From: Meiothermus sp. CFH 77666
GTDB taxonomy: Bacteria; Deinococcota; Deinococci; Deinococcales; Thermaceae
Assembly: GCF_017497985.1 (NCBI RefSeq)
Contig: NZ_JAGDFV010000025.1
Location: 1-52,127, forward strand
Direction of reading: 5' to 3'
Length of the DNA stretch: 52,127 nt
Part shown: piece by piece, positions 17,434 to 26,224 of the stretch
Layout: each line of letters opens with the position of its first letter
Numbering within the stretch: position 1 is the first letter of the stretch
Translations under genes and position numbers: made by a program
The notes under the pieces: model-generated
The model's input: only the letters and a program-made list of their open reading frames with translations
Database searches by the model: none
Told to the model about the DNA's origin: nothing

Positions 17434-19032
17434 TCAAGCCTGGGGGGTCGTGATGGGGGGTTTTTCCTCGGTGATGTTTTGCAGATGGGCCCGCTCGATC
17501 AGGTCTTTCTCCCAGCCCAGGTAGTACTGCTTGACCGACTCCGAGGCAGTATCCTCGGTGAGATACTTGACGTTGGAGTACATCGAGGCCCGGTAGTCCC
17601 GTACCTTGCCGCTCCGCAGGGCATCAATCACCTGCTGAATGCCTTTTTCTACCGTCCATTCTGGCACAAAACCCAACAGATTACGAATCTTGGAGAAGTC
17701 TACGCGGTAGTTGCGCCGGTCACCATCACGGCCCGAATCAATTAGCTCAGCATCAGGCACCAGCTTCTTGACCAGCTCGCCAACCATCCCCAGGGTCATG
17801 TTGCCGTCGTTGCCGCCCACATTAAAAGTCTCGTTGTGGACACGCTCCTTTAGAGCCTCCACCGCCAGCATCACCGCCCGCGCAGCATCGTCCACATGGA
17901 CAAAAGGCCGCCACTGGTCTCCCCCAAACACCGTGATCTTCTTATCCACAACGGCCTTTGCAGTGAGCAGATTGACAACCAAATCAAAGCGGGTGCGGCC
18001 CGAGAGGCCGTAGATGGTGCCAAAGCGGAGAATGACCACTGAGAAGTCATCGCTCTGGAGCTTGTGCAGTACCTGCTCAGAGGCAATCTTGCTGCGAGCA
18101 TACAACGAAACCGGGTTCAAACTGCTCCGCTCGTTGAGCACCATGTCGCTAGCACCGTACACCGAACAGGTACTGGCGAAGATGAAACGCCGTACATGCA
18201 TACCCTTGGCTATTTCGGCAATAGTGCGGGTAGCTACTAGATTGATTTCGATGGTGAGATTTTCATCCAGTGCACAGGCCGGATCGCCTACCAGGCCACC
18301 CAGATGTACCACGGTGTCCACCCCGCGCATGGCCTCCACCACTTTGTCTACCTGGCGGAAGTCGGCCTGAATGATTTCCAGGTTGGGGTGGTGCAGGACG
18401 TGCGCAATGGGCTCCTTGCCGAACATCAGCAGGTCTAGCAGGCGCACCTTGTAACCTCGCTCCAACAGCCTTGGCAGCAAGCCAGAGCCGATATAACCCG
18501 CACCCCCAATCACCAAGATGGTGCGATCGTTAGTGTAGAGGTTGGGGATGGGACTGGCCTTGGCCTCGGCCCTAGCTTTGCGCCCCAGTTCCACAACAAA
18601 CCAGTAATGTACCCAGGCACGGGAGCCCAGGGTAAGTGCTAGCGTGAAGAGAAAGCCCAAAAACACCACCAAGCTGGGTGGATCGGTCACGGCAGGAATC
18701 ATGAAAGCGGTGAAACCATATACCAAGTACGCCAGGGCTACTGCCTGAGCTACCACCAGCATTTTGTAACGACCCCGGTAGGCACGACCCCTGGTATAGA
18801 AGCCGTTGGCGGCAAAAATGCCAAAGCTAACCAGCATCAGAATCCAGATGTTTTGGGCATACACCTGAGCATACTGCCCCAACAGGCTGGGATTGGAACC
18901 CGCTCCGTTATAGGCCAGGAGCAAGTGAATCAGCAGCGCCGCCGCAAAACTTCCTGCGACCATGAGCTGGTCGGCTAGAACTCGCAGCACCACATCGGGG
19001 CTAAAGCGCAATTCCTTCAAATTCTGAATCAT
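17434..19032 (-). CDS. Membrane-anchored SDR nucleotide-sugar epimerase/dehydratase
   Basis: A 532-aa protein with two parts. Residues about 20-145 hold four membrane helices; from about 172 an extended SDR (UDP-glucose 4-epimerase-like) domain begins with the NAD-binding GGAGYIGSG (176-184) and has the catalytic Y311/K315 pair in YARSK, plus the substrate-loop motif NVGGNDGNMTLG. The layout recalls WbpM/CapD/PglF membrane dehydratases, but the SDR part is closer to soluble epimerases. The start at ATG 19032 is preferred over GTG 19047 because GAGAGGAG precedes it at suitable spacing. It follows the aminotransferase by 18 nt, so both likely make an amino sugar for the nearby polysaccharide. 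Confidence 0.85.
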   Translation of the reverse strand: MIQNLKELRFSPDVVLRVLADQLMVAGSFAAALLIHLLLAYNGAGSNPSLLGQYAQVYAQNIWILMLVSFGIFAANGFYTRGRAYRGRYKMLVVAQAVALAYLVYGFTAFMIPAVTDPPSLVVFLGFLFTLALTLGSRAWVHYWFVVELGRKARAEAKASPIPNLYTNDRTILVIGGAGYIGSGLLPRLLERGYKVRLLDLLMFGKEPIAHVLHHPNLEIIQADFRQVDKVVEAMRGVDTVVHLGGLVGDPACALDENLTIEINLVATRTIAEIAKGMHVRRFIFASTCSVYGASDMVLNERSSLNPVSLYARSKIASEQVLHKLQSDDFSVVILRFGTIYGLSGRTRFDLVVNLLTAKAVVDKKITVFGGDQWRPFVHVDDAARAVMLAVEALKERVHNETFNVGGNDGNMTLGMVGELVKKLVPDAELIDSGRDGDRRNYRVDFSKIRNLLGFVPEWTVEKGIQQVIDALRSGKVRDYRASMYSNVKYLTEDTASESVKQYYLGWEKDLIERAHLQNITEEKPPITTPQA

Positions 19033-19050
19033 TCCTGCTCCTCTCACACT

Positions 19051-20241
19051 TTAGCGCGAAGCCTCTAGCATCACCTGTTCGACCACATCAGCGGTAGCCT
19101 GGATATGCTCCATGCTCAGGGTGGGGTGCACCAGGAACATCAATGAAGTTTCACCTAGCTCCCTGGCCACCGGCAGGCGTTCGGCGGGCTGCCAGCCGCG
19201 CTTGGTGAAGGCTTTCTCGAGGTAAATCTCCCCACAGCTTCCTGTAGTGCATGGAATACCGGCTTCGGAAATGGCCACCATGATGCGATCCCGGCTCCAG
19301 CCTGGCTTGAGCATCTCGGGGCGCACATAGACGTAATACTTGTAATAAGCATGATATAGCTCAGATGGCACCTCCGGCACACGCAGGGCAGGGATCTGCC
19401 GGAAACGTTCGCTCAGGTAATGGGCATTCGCGCGGCGCTTCTCGATCCAGCCATCCAGCTTGCGCAAGATGACCCGGCCAATGGCTGACTGTACCTCGAG
19501 CATGCGCCAGTTGGTACCAAAATCTTCGTGTAACCAGCGGAAGCCCGGAGGATGCTGGCGGTTGTAAACCGCATCGTAGCTCTTGCCATGATCCTTGAAG
19601 CTCCAGGCCTTGCTCCACAGCTCGTCGTCATTCAGGGTGAGCATCCCGCCCTCGCCGCCGGTGGTGAGAATCTTGTCCTGGCAAAACGACCAGGCCCCCG
19701 CATGGCCGATGGAGCCCACACTCTTGCCCTTGTACTTGGCCCCGTGGGCCTGGGCGCAGTCCTCAATCACCCACAGGTTGTGTTTGCGGGCCAGCTCCAT
19801 GATGGGATCCATGTCCGCAGGCCAGCCTGCCAGGTGCACCACGACGATGGCCTTGGTGCGGGGGGTGATGACCTTCTCGATGGTCTCGGCAGTAATCAAG
19901 CCACTTTCGCGATCCACGTCGGCCATGATAGGTCTAGCGCCCCGCATCACCGCGGCGCTGGCCGAGGCAATGAAGGTGCGCGGGGTAGTGATGACTTCAT
20001 CTCCTTCCCCCACACCCATCGCGTACAGTGCCAGTTCAATCGCTACCGTACCGTTGTGCAGGGCAATGGCGTGCTTGGTACCCACATATTCAGCGAATTC
20101 GCGCTCGAACAGGCGGCCTTCCTGGCCCGTCCAGTAATTCACCTTGCCGGACTGAAGCACCCTGACTGCTGCCTCTATTTCATCGGGCTCAAAGTAGGGC
20201 CAGGGAGCAAAAGGTGTGATTGTAACGGGATTTTTCAACAT
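19051..20241 (-). CDS. DegT/DnrJ/EryC1/StrS family sugar aminotransferase
   Basis: PLP enzyme probably aminating a keto-sugar nucleotide for surface polysaccharide. The lysine that binds PLP is K190 in SFCQDKILTTGGEGG; other family motifs are LHNGTVAIELAL and VIEDCAQAHGAKY. The 396-aa length is slightly above average because of a C-terminal extension. It is the first gene of a two-gene unit with the membrane SDR protein and is preceded by a 425-bp regulatory region. It is clearly different from the aminotransferase at 14119. Confidence 0.92.
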   Translation of the reverse strand: MLKNPVTITPFAPWPYFEPDEIEAAVRVLQSGKVNYWTGQEGRLFEREFAEYVGTKHAIALHNGTVAIELALYAMGVGEGDEVITTPRTFIASASAAVMRGARPIMADVDRESGLITAETIEKVITPRTKAIVVVHLAGWPADMDPIMELARKHNLWVIEDCAQAHGAKYKGKSVGSIGHAGAWSFCQDKILTTGGEGGMLTLNDDELWSKAWSFKDHGKSYDAVYNRQHPPGFRWLHEDFGTNWRMLEVQSAIGRVILRKLDGWIEKRRANAHYLSERFRQIPALRVPEVPSELYHAYYKYYVYVRPEMLKPGWSRDRIMVAISEAGIPCTTGSCGEIYLEKAFTKRGWQPAERLPVARELGETSLMFLVHPTLSMEHIQATADVVEQVMLEASR

Positions 20242-20666
20242 CAGTGCGCTCCTTCATGGGCTGGAGACATTTATCTCCGAAGATATGCTATAAAGCGTAG
20301 GTCAAATAGCGTTATGACTGCGTTATTCGCCAAAAAGTGCGATTAGTAGTAGCATTGTCGCCTTCGTTACGCCTGTTCGCAAAGCTTTTTCACGCTGCAA
20401 CACAACAGTAACGTACCTGATAACGAAGCCTGACTCGAGCACAACCCCAAAATTTCCTTCGAAATCTACAAGGAATCCCGTTCAGAACGTTTTTATTTCC
20501 AGGCATAGAGCCATTTCGTTTCTAATCATCCGTAACCGAGCGTTACAGATTAACGGGTCATTTATCCCTATTACACAACGGCGGTTCAAGACAGGTACAA
20601 AGCACCTGATTGCATTTTCTGAGTTTTTAGAAAGAATGCCGCTGTCCCATTGAGCTGAAATTTGGT
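20242..20666. promoter_or_regulatory. 425-bp non-coding region with repeated GTTAC/GTAAC motifs
   Basis: No gene is visible. The region is more AT-rich than its neighbours and carries an unusual number of (C)GTTAC or GTAAC(G) motifs: 20365-20370, 20408-20413, an inverted pair GTAAC-N5-GTTAC at 20532-20546, CTTCGTTA/TAACGAAG at 20363-20370 and 20421-20428, and a direct repeat GCGTTAT at 20309-20315 and 20320-20326 just upstream of the aminotransferase promoter area. A small hairpin GGAGA/TCTCC lies near its start codon. On the minus strand TTGACC (around 20298-20303) is a possible -35. It probably holds the promoter and operators of the aminotransferase-epimerase unit. Confidence 0.5.
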
Positions 20667-21614
20667 TCAGAGGGCCCCTAGCCGATAGGCTGACCAGAAT
20701 AAAAAAGCCACCACCAAGAAGATCAAAGAAACTCCTACCAGCAAAACAGCGTTGCTGACAATCAGACCCACTTTGACCAAAATGGCCGTAATTGCCCAGA
20801 CGACCAGCACGGTCTTAGCAGGGTCGCGCACATAAAGCTGATCCAGTCGGTCATAGGTGTGATCGCGATCTCCGTCAAAAATGGGCTTGCCCCGCCGCCA
20901 GCGCCGGACAATCCCCACCACCATATCGTAGAGTGGGAAGCTCACCATAACCCCAGCGGCCAGAAAAGTGACCCAGCCGTGGGTAGCGGAGAGCATCAAC
21001 AGCACGGCCAGCATGTAGCCCGTCGAAAGACTTCCGCAATCGCCCATAAATGTTTTGGCCTTTGGGAAATTCCACACCAGAAAGCCCACCAGACTGCCTA
21101 CCACAATGATGGCCAGCATGGCCTCCTGTTGCATAGACCAGAGCATAAGGGCTAGCCCGGCAGCTGAGATCATGGCGTTGCCGGAAGCTAAACCGTTCAT
21201 CCCATCAATCAGGTTGACTGCATTAGACACAACCGGCACCAGAATCACAGCCAACAAGAGTCCAGTCCAGCCCAGCTGGGGCCAGAAATAACCTCCCAGT
21301 GCCATTCCGGCTAAAAGCTCTGCCGCCAGGCGCACCTTGGGCGAAAGGTTGTAACGATCGTCGAGGAGGCCGGTGGTGGCGATGATCAACAGGCCCAGCA
21401 GGGCCCATCCCGTTAGGGTGCCGGAGTACCAACCCCACAGGACGATGGTGGCCACAATGCCCACTCCCCCCAGACGGGGGGTGGCCTTGGAATGAATCTT
21501 GATAGCACCCGGCCGATCCACAATCCCTAAGGCCATGGCCAGAGGAATGGACAGGCCCACCAGCAAAACTGCTGTCAAAATCGTTAAGAACAACAAGTAC
21601 CAGTCCACCACCAA
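20667..21614 (-). CDS. WecA/MraY-type polyprenyl-phosphate phosphosugar transferase
   Basis: Integral membrane enzyme that moves a sugar-1-phosphate (GlcNAc-type in WecA/TagO) from UDP-sugar to undecaprenyl phosphate, beginning lipid-linked glycan assembly. The 315-aa protein has about nine to ten membrane helices. Family motifs are all present: GLLDDRYNLSPK with the Mg-binding DD pair, NAVNLIDGMNGLASG, and KTFMGDCGSLSTGY. The cytoplasmic loop with RRGKPIFDGDRDH has the histidine typical of the WecA/TagO side rather than the MraY side (MraY serves murein). It closes the run of polysaccharide genes and is probably the initiating transferase of the locus. Confidence 0.92.
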   Translation of the reverse strand: MVVDWYLLFLTILTAVLLVGLSIPLAMALGIVDRPGAIKIHSKATPRLGGVGIVATIVLWGWYSGTLTGWALLGLLIIATTGLLDDRYNLSPKVRLAAELLAGMALGGYFWPQLGWTGLLLAVILVPVVSNAVNLIDGMNGLASGNAMISAAGLALMLWSMQQEAMLAIIVVGSLVGFLVWNFPKAKTFMGDCGSLSTGYMLAVLLMLSATHGWVTFLAAGVMVSFPLYDMVVGIVRRWRRGKPIFDGDRDHTYDRLDQLYVRDPAKTVLVVWAITAILVKVGLIVSNAVLLVGVSLIFLVVAFLFWSAYRLGAL

Positions 21615-21623
21615 AAACCTCTC

Positions 21624-22778
21624 CTAAACCGCCTCGAGCGCTGTCGGTTTCCCCAGCGCTCGAGCGTAAAGCTCCTCATGCAAGCGAAGGATGTTGCGCA
21701 AATCGTAGGCTTTCACCCGCTCCTGACCCAGGTGGCCCATCTTCCGGCTCTCCTCGAGGTTTTCCAACACAAAACGCATAGCCCTTGCCAAAGCGGGTAC
21801 ATCGCCCAGCGGATGAAGCAGGCCCGCCCCCCCTTGGAGCAGCTCACGGATACCGCGCACATCGGCCCCGATGACCGGAACCCCCAAGCAAAAAGACTCC
21901 ATGATGGCCCTGGGCAGGCCCTCCTGCTCGGAAGGTAAGAGCGTCGCTACAGCGCCTTGGATAAGGGTCGGGATGTCCCGGCGGAAACCGAGAAAGTGCA
22001 CCCGCCTCACCAGACCCAGCCTGGCGGCCAGGGCCTTCATTTCTTCCAGCAAAACCCCCTCTCCGGCCAGAACCAGGTGGGCCGTGGGATGGCCGAGCAG
22101 TGCAAAAGCCTCGAGGGCGTCGCGGTGCCGCTTGCGGGGGATGAACTCGGCAATCATGAGCAAGTAGGGCTGTGCCGGGCCCAGCCCCAGCGACTCGCGC
22201 AGCCGCGCCACCGCCTCGGGTGGTACCCGGCGGCCGGAGTAGAAGTCCAGATCTACCCCAATCCCCGGCATGTAGACCGTCCGCTCCGGCCCTACCAGAC
22301 GACACGCCGCTTGGCGATCGGCCTCGTTCATCACCACCAGGTAGTCGGTGTAGCGCGCTCCCAGCCACTCCAGGGCATAAAAAAGCGCGTTCTTCAGGGG
22401 GTGCCCCCGGGGGTGGAAGTGAAAGCCATGAGCGGTGTAGATCAGCTTACCCCGGCCCCTAGCCTGCCAGGTGCGCAAGGCCAGCCGGGTGACGAAGGCT
22501 GCCACCGGGGTGTGTACGTGGACGATGTCGTAGCCCTCCCTTTCTACCAGGCTGCGCAGCTCGCGCAAACCCAGGAGCAGATTGCGCGGGTCATGGGCCT
22601 TGCGTGACATCTGCACTTCGAAAAGCCGGTCGAAAACCGCCCTGGACTGTTCACAGGTAGAAGCCCCGGCGGCAGCCCCATCTACCTGCCAGCCCAGCCG
22701 CCGGAAATGCCGGGCGTAGGGCAACAGAAATTCGGTGAAAAATAAGGCGGTGGTAGCGACGATAAGCAGCTTGGGCAT
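21624..22778 (-). CDS. GT4-type glycosyltransferase
   Basis: A 384-aa GT-B fold enzyme of family GT4. The N-terminal half has the acceptor-domain pattern LIVATTALFFTEFLLPY and YDIVHVHTPVAAFVTRLAL; the C-terminal half holds the nucleotide-sugar site with LMIAEFIPRKRHRDALEAFA, LVLAGEG and the EX7E-like stretch LLPSEQEGLPRAIMESFCLG. It resembles transferases that add the second sugar to undecaprenyl-linked intermediates, but donor and acceptor cannot be stated. The start overlaps the stop of the previous glycosyltransferase by 1 nt, and WecA-like gene follows after 9 nt. Confidence 0.9.
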   Translation of the reverse strand: MPKLLIVATTALFFTEFLLPYARHFRRLGWQVDGAAAGASTCEQSRAVFDRLFEVQMSRKAHDPRNLLLGLRELRSLVEREGYDIVHVHTPVAAFVTRLALRTWQARGRGKLIYTAHGFHFHPRGHPLKNALFYALEWLGARYTDYLVVMNEADRQAACRLVGPERTVYMPGIGVDLDFYSGRRVPPEAVARLRESLGLGPAQPYLLMIAEFIPRKRHRDALEAFALLGHPTAHLVLAGEGVLLEEMKALAARLGLVRRVHFLGFRRDIPTLIQGAVATLLPSEQEGLPRAIMESFCLGVPVIGADVRGIRELLQGGAGLLHPLGDVPALARAMRFVLENLEESRKMGHLGQERVKAYDLRNILRLHEELYARALGKPTALEAV

Positions 22779-23917
22779 CAGCGTTCTCCTAAGGCTTGGG
22801 GTATTTTCTGTGCCAGCAGGCGCTCATAGAGGGCCTCCCAGCGGCCGATGACCCCGTGAAGGTCGTAGTGCTCGAGCACCCAGGCGCGCCCTGCCCTGCC
22901 CATGCCCGCCCGCTCGGAGGGGGGCATCTGCATCAGCCGCCTCATGGCCGCGGCCAGCCGGGCGCTGTCCTTTGGCGGCACCAGCAGCCCGCTTTGGCCG
23001 TGCTGTACCACCTCCCGGTTGCCGCCCACATCGGTAGCGACGATGGGCAACCCTACCGCCGCCGCCTCTAAGAGAACCATGGGCATTCCTTCCCAGGCCG
23101 AGGACATCACGTAAGCATCGGCGGCATTTAGCAGGCGAGGCATATCGCTCCTCGCGCCCAGGAACTCCACATGTTCCGCCAGCCGCATCGAGCTGGCCAG
23201 CTCGCGCATAGGCAGAAGCAGCTCCCCCTGGCCCACCAGCCACAACCGGGCCTCGGGATAGTCCTCCACCACCTCGGCAAAAGCACGCAGCAGGTTGGGG
23301 TAGTCCTTGGCCTCAGTGAACCGCCCCGCCGCCAGCCAGACGAAGACCCCCTCGGCGCCCATCTCCCGTCGCAAAGCCATACGGGCTTCATCGTCGGGGG
23401 CAAAGCGCCGGGTGTCCACCCCATTGGGCATGAAGAGGCCCCGGCCTGCTGCAATGGCCCCGATCTCCAGGTAGCGCCGCAGCCCGGCTTGGCTAACCTG
23501 GGTGGTCAGGTCGCAAAGAGGGTCGGTCAGGCGGTAGGCCATCTCGCGCCAGCGTCCCCCTTCGTAAATGTTATGGGCCGTACAGATCAGGAGCGGCACC
23601 CAAGCCCAAGGTCGGGCCAGCCTGGCTAAAAGGTTAGCGTGCACCATATGAGCGTGCAGCACCAAGGGCCTGAACCCGCGCAGAATCCGCACCAGACGCC
23701 AGAACCCCCGCAGGTCGGGGAGACCTGGCCGCATCCCCAGCGAGTCCACCGGAACCCCGGCCGCCTGCAGATCCCGGGCTTTGGGGCCCAGGGGGGTCAT
23801 GCAGACCACCCGCACCGACCAGCCGGCCCGCGCAAAGCCCAGGGCCAGCTCGACCACCTGCGACTCAGCCCCTCCGTAGGTGAGCGAGGTGATGAGGAAC
23901 AACAGGCGGCGGTTCAT
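22778..23917 (-). CDS. GT4-type glycosyltransferase
   Basis: A 379-aa GT-B glycosyltransferase. Key parts are FLITSLTYGGAESQVVELA at the N-terminus, WLAAGRFTEAKDYPNLLRAF at the start of the donor domain, LWLVGQGEL, and the EX7E motif in SSAWEGMPMVLLEAAAVGLP. The start is ATG 23917: AGGAGG precedes it by 7 nt, it overlaps the stop of the Wzy-like gene by 4 nt, and homology to the family begins there. The frame stays open 105 codons further upstream, but that part is antisense-like, Arg/Gly-rich and overlaps the Wzy-like gene. It is part of the continuous polysaccharide run. Confidence 0.9.
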   Translation of the reverse strand: MNRRLLFLITSLTYGGAESQVVELALGFARAGWSVRVVCMTPLGPKARDLQAAGVPVDSLGMRPGLPDLRGFWRLVRILRGFRPLVLHAHMVHANLLARLARPWAWVPLLICTAHNIYEGGRWREMAYRLTDPLCDLTTQVSQAGLRRYLEIGAIAAGRGLFMPNGVDTRRFAPDDEARMALRREMGAEGVFVWLAAGRFTEAKDYPNLLRAFAEVVEDYPEARLWLVGQGELLLPMRELASSMRLAEHVEFLGARSDMPRLLNAADAYVMSSAWEGMPMVLLEAAAVGLPIVATDVGGNREVVQHGQSGLLVPPKDSARLAAAMRRLMQMPPSERAGMGRAGRAWVLEHYDLHGVIGRWEALYERLLAQKIPQALGER

Positions 23918-25110
23918 GTAGGCCTCCTCGAGAGCCGATCCCTGTAATCTGCGAGGACGACGCGCCCCCCCTGCAGCAGAACCCCGTAGTGGGCCACGAT
24001 CATCCCCAATACGAACCAGGTCTGCTTGCGCCACTCCCAGTTCTGGGCCATGCAGGCCAGTAGCAAAACGGCAAAGACCGCTGCCCACAGAAGCCGCTCG
24101 AGCCCCGGCATTGGCCGCAAGCAGGCCACCACCCCACCCAAAAGCAATAGCAGCAACAAAAGCCCCGCCATCCCCATCTCGGCGGCAATGGCTACGAACA
24201 GGTTGTGGGGGGCTACCCACTGCCGGAACCAAGGGTGAAACTCCAAGCTAACCCCAAAGGTACCCGCGCCGGTGCCCAAGAGGAGATGGTCGGCGAACAC
24301 CTGCCAACCAGCCGCCCAGATATTGGTGCGGTCGTTGAGGGTGCCGCTGCTGACCTCATCGAGCAGGGTGGCCAGCCGCGAGAAGCTCTCAGGGGGTACC
24401 AGAAGCGGGATCAAAACCAGGGCCAGGGCCACCAGAGCCCCGGTCAGCGCCTTGAGCCTCCAGGAGGCCCTGGGCAGGGTCAGCACCACAAATAAAAGCC
24501 CTGTCGCCACCCCCAGGAGGCCCGCACGGGCCGCCGTGAGGAAGACCACCCCCAGCGCTATCAGGGGGTAGAGCCGGTAAAGCCAGGCCCAGCGGCTGTT
24601 CTCTTCACGCAGGGCCAGGTACCAGGCCAGCGGGATGCCGATAGACAGCACGAACGAAAGGTCACCGGGGTCGAAGTTGGCCGCCGCATAGCGCTGGTAG
24701 ACCACCTCGCTGCCGCTCAGGTAGTTTTGCACGGTGTTGCCCGCCGCCACATAGGCTCCCAGTACGTAGGCCGCCAGCATTCCGCGCACCGCCCTGTCGT
24801 CTTCCAGTACGGCAAACAAGGCCCAGAAGAAGATCCACAGCAAGCCGTACTGGAGAATGCGCTCGAGGGTGTCCTGGGGCGCGATGCTCCAGAAATAGCT
24901 GATCACCGCCAAGAGCACGAAGCCCAGGGCAATAAGGTGCACCTGGTGGAGCCGCAGGCGCCCGGAAGTGAATAGATACACCAGCGTGACCATAGCCGCC
25001 AGGATGCCCACGTACCGGCTCAGGGTGCCCACTCCGGGGATCAGCAGTACGTTCTCCCAGGGAATGGTGAACACGTACAGCCACAAAACCCCGTAAGCCA
25101 CTCGAGCCAC
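23914..25110 (-). CDS. O-antigen polymerase/ligase-like membrane protein (Wzy_C family)
   Basis: A 398-aa protein with about ten to twelve membrane helices, a few charged loops, and a larger extracytoplasmic loop near residues 265-310 containing WQVFADHLLLGTGAGTFG and HNLFVAIAAEMGMAGLL, the pattern of the Wzy_C/WaaL superfamily where 'G.G...' and 'HN..L....E.G..G' surround the active-site loop. It either polymerises repeat units or ligates finished chains; context with a Wzx-like flippase favours Wzy. The start codon is GTG 25110, directly after the stop of the upstream glycosyltransferase; an internal start cannot be excluded. Confidence 0.85.
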   Translation of the reverse strand: MARVAYGVLWLYVFTIPWENVLLIPGVGTLSRYVGILAAMVTLVYLFTSGRLRLHQVHLIALGFVLLAVISYFWSIAPQDTLERILQYGLLWIFFWALFAVLEDDRAVRGMLAAYVLGAYVAAGNTVQNYLSGSEVVYQRYAAANFDPGDLSFVLSIGIPLAWYLALREENSRWAWLYRLYPLIALGVVFLTAARAGLLGVATGLLFVVLTLPRASWRLKALTGALVALALVLIPLLVPPESFSRLATLLDEVSSGTLNDRTNIWAAGWQVFADHLLLGTGAGTFGVSLEFHPWFRQWVAPHNLFVAIAAEMGMAGLLLLLLLLGGVVACLRPMPGLERLLWAAVFAVLLLACMAQNWEWRKQTWFVLGMIVAHYGVLLQGGRVVLADYRDRLSRRPT

Positions 25111-25111
25111 C

Positions 25112-26209
25112 CTAATTCCCCCTCAATAGCTCCAGATACTGCCGTATCACCACCGCCAGGGTGTAGCCTGCGTAAGCCTCCGGTGGAACGGGCTGTCTGG
25201 GCGCCGACAGGGTGGCTTCAATGGCCCGGGCCAGCGCCGCCGCATCCCGTACCGGCACCAGCCGGCCCAGCCGCCCTTCTTGCAAAATTTCCCTAGGCCC
25301 GCTGGGGCAGTCGGTAGCCACCACCGGGGTTCCAAGGGCTAAAGCTTCAATAAGCACCGTAGGCAATCCCTCCCAATCGGAAGATAAGACAAACATAGCA
25401 GCCCGCTTCATGTAGGCGTATGGATTTTGCACAAACCCGGGCAGGCCTACCTCGGCCTCCAGGCCCAGCTCCCGGATCAGGCCTTCCAGGGCCGGGCGAT
25501 CCTCACCCTCACCCAAGATCAACAGCCGAACCGGCCAGTGGCGGCGCACCTCGGCGAAGGCGCGGATCAGGTTGGGAAAGTTCTTCTGCCGGGTCAGGCG
25601 GCCCACCCCCAGCAAAACGGGGGGCTGACCGGGTTGGAGCCAGGGGTGCTCGACAGGTTCCTCGGCCCGTCTGAAGAGATCGGGGGTCACGACCGGATTG
25701 TGAATGACCCTCACCTTCTGGCGAATCCCGGTCATCTTGATGAAGTCGTCCACCACCCCCTGCGAAACCCCCACAATGCCCTCGGCCCAGGGGTAGAAGA
25801 GCCGCATGGCCAAAGGGGTCAGACGGCCCCGCAAGGAGGGGGCATGGCGGGCGTCCTGGGTGGGGGTGTTCTGCATGCAGACCGCCACTCGGGTGCTAAC
25901 CCCGGCCAAACGGCGGGCCCAGAGCGCCACCACGTTGGCGTGGTCGAGGGCCGAGACCATACCCACCGGTTTTTCTTCCCGCAAATAGCGGGTCAGTGCT
26001 GGCAAACTCGACAGCACCCGCCTTGCTTTCAAGTCCACTACCCGAACCTGTGGGGGTACCATCTTCAGGTAGGGGCCTGTAGCTGCAGCCAGCACCAGGT
26101 CTACGTCTACATCTTGCTCTGCCATCCCGATGGCCAAGTTGAGCATTGAGCGCTCAGCCCCACCCCCCAACAAGGCTGGGAGATAGACCGCAAATCGTTC
26201 TCTAGTCAT
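25112..26209 (-). CDS. GT4-type glycosyltransferase
   Basis: A 365-aa GT-B enzyme. The N-terminal domain starts FAVYLPALLGGGAERSMLNL, with the 'GGxE' loop; the donor domain has LLGVGRLTRQKNFPNLIRAF, LLILGEGEDRPALE, and the EX7E motif in SSDWEGLPTVLIEALALGTP. It resembles the next gene upstream (26225-27394) in plan and in segments such as 'PVEHPWLQPGQPPVLLGVGR', suggesting that the two arose by duplication. Sugar specificity cannot be read from the sequence. It is followed directly by the Wzy-like gene. Confidence 0.91.
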   Translation of the reverse strand: MTRERFAVYLPALLGGGAERSMLNLAIGMAEQDVDVDLVLAAATGPYLKMVPPQVRVVDLKARRVLSSLPALTRYLREEKPVGMVSALDHANVVALWARRLAGVSTRVAVCMQNTPTQDARHAPSLRGRLTPLAMRLFYPWAEGIVGVSQGVVDDFIKMTGIRQKVRVIHNPVVTPDLFRRAEEPVEHPWLQPGQPPVLLGVGRLTRQKNFPNLIRAFAEVRRHWPVRLLILGEGEDRPALEGLIRELGLEAEVGLPGFVQNPYAYMKRAAMFVLSSDWEGLPTVLIEALALGTPVVATDCPSGPREILQEGRLGRLVPVRDAAALARAIEATLSAPRQPVPPEAYAGYTLAVVIRQYLELLRGN

Positions 26210-26224
26210 TTATTGCCTCCCAAC

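Noticed and set aside
23918-24232. N-terminal extension of 105 codons on the glycosyltransferase
   Set aside because: It overlaps the Wzy-like gene in another frame, is Arg/Gly-rich and lacks similarity; ATG 23917 has a strong ribosome site.
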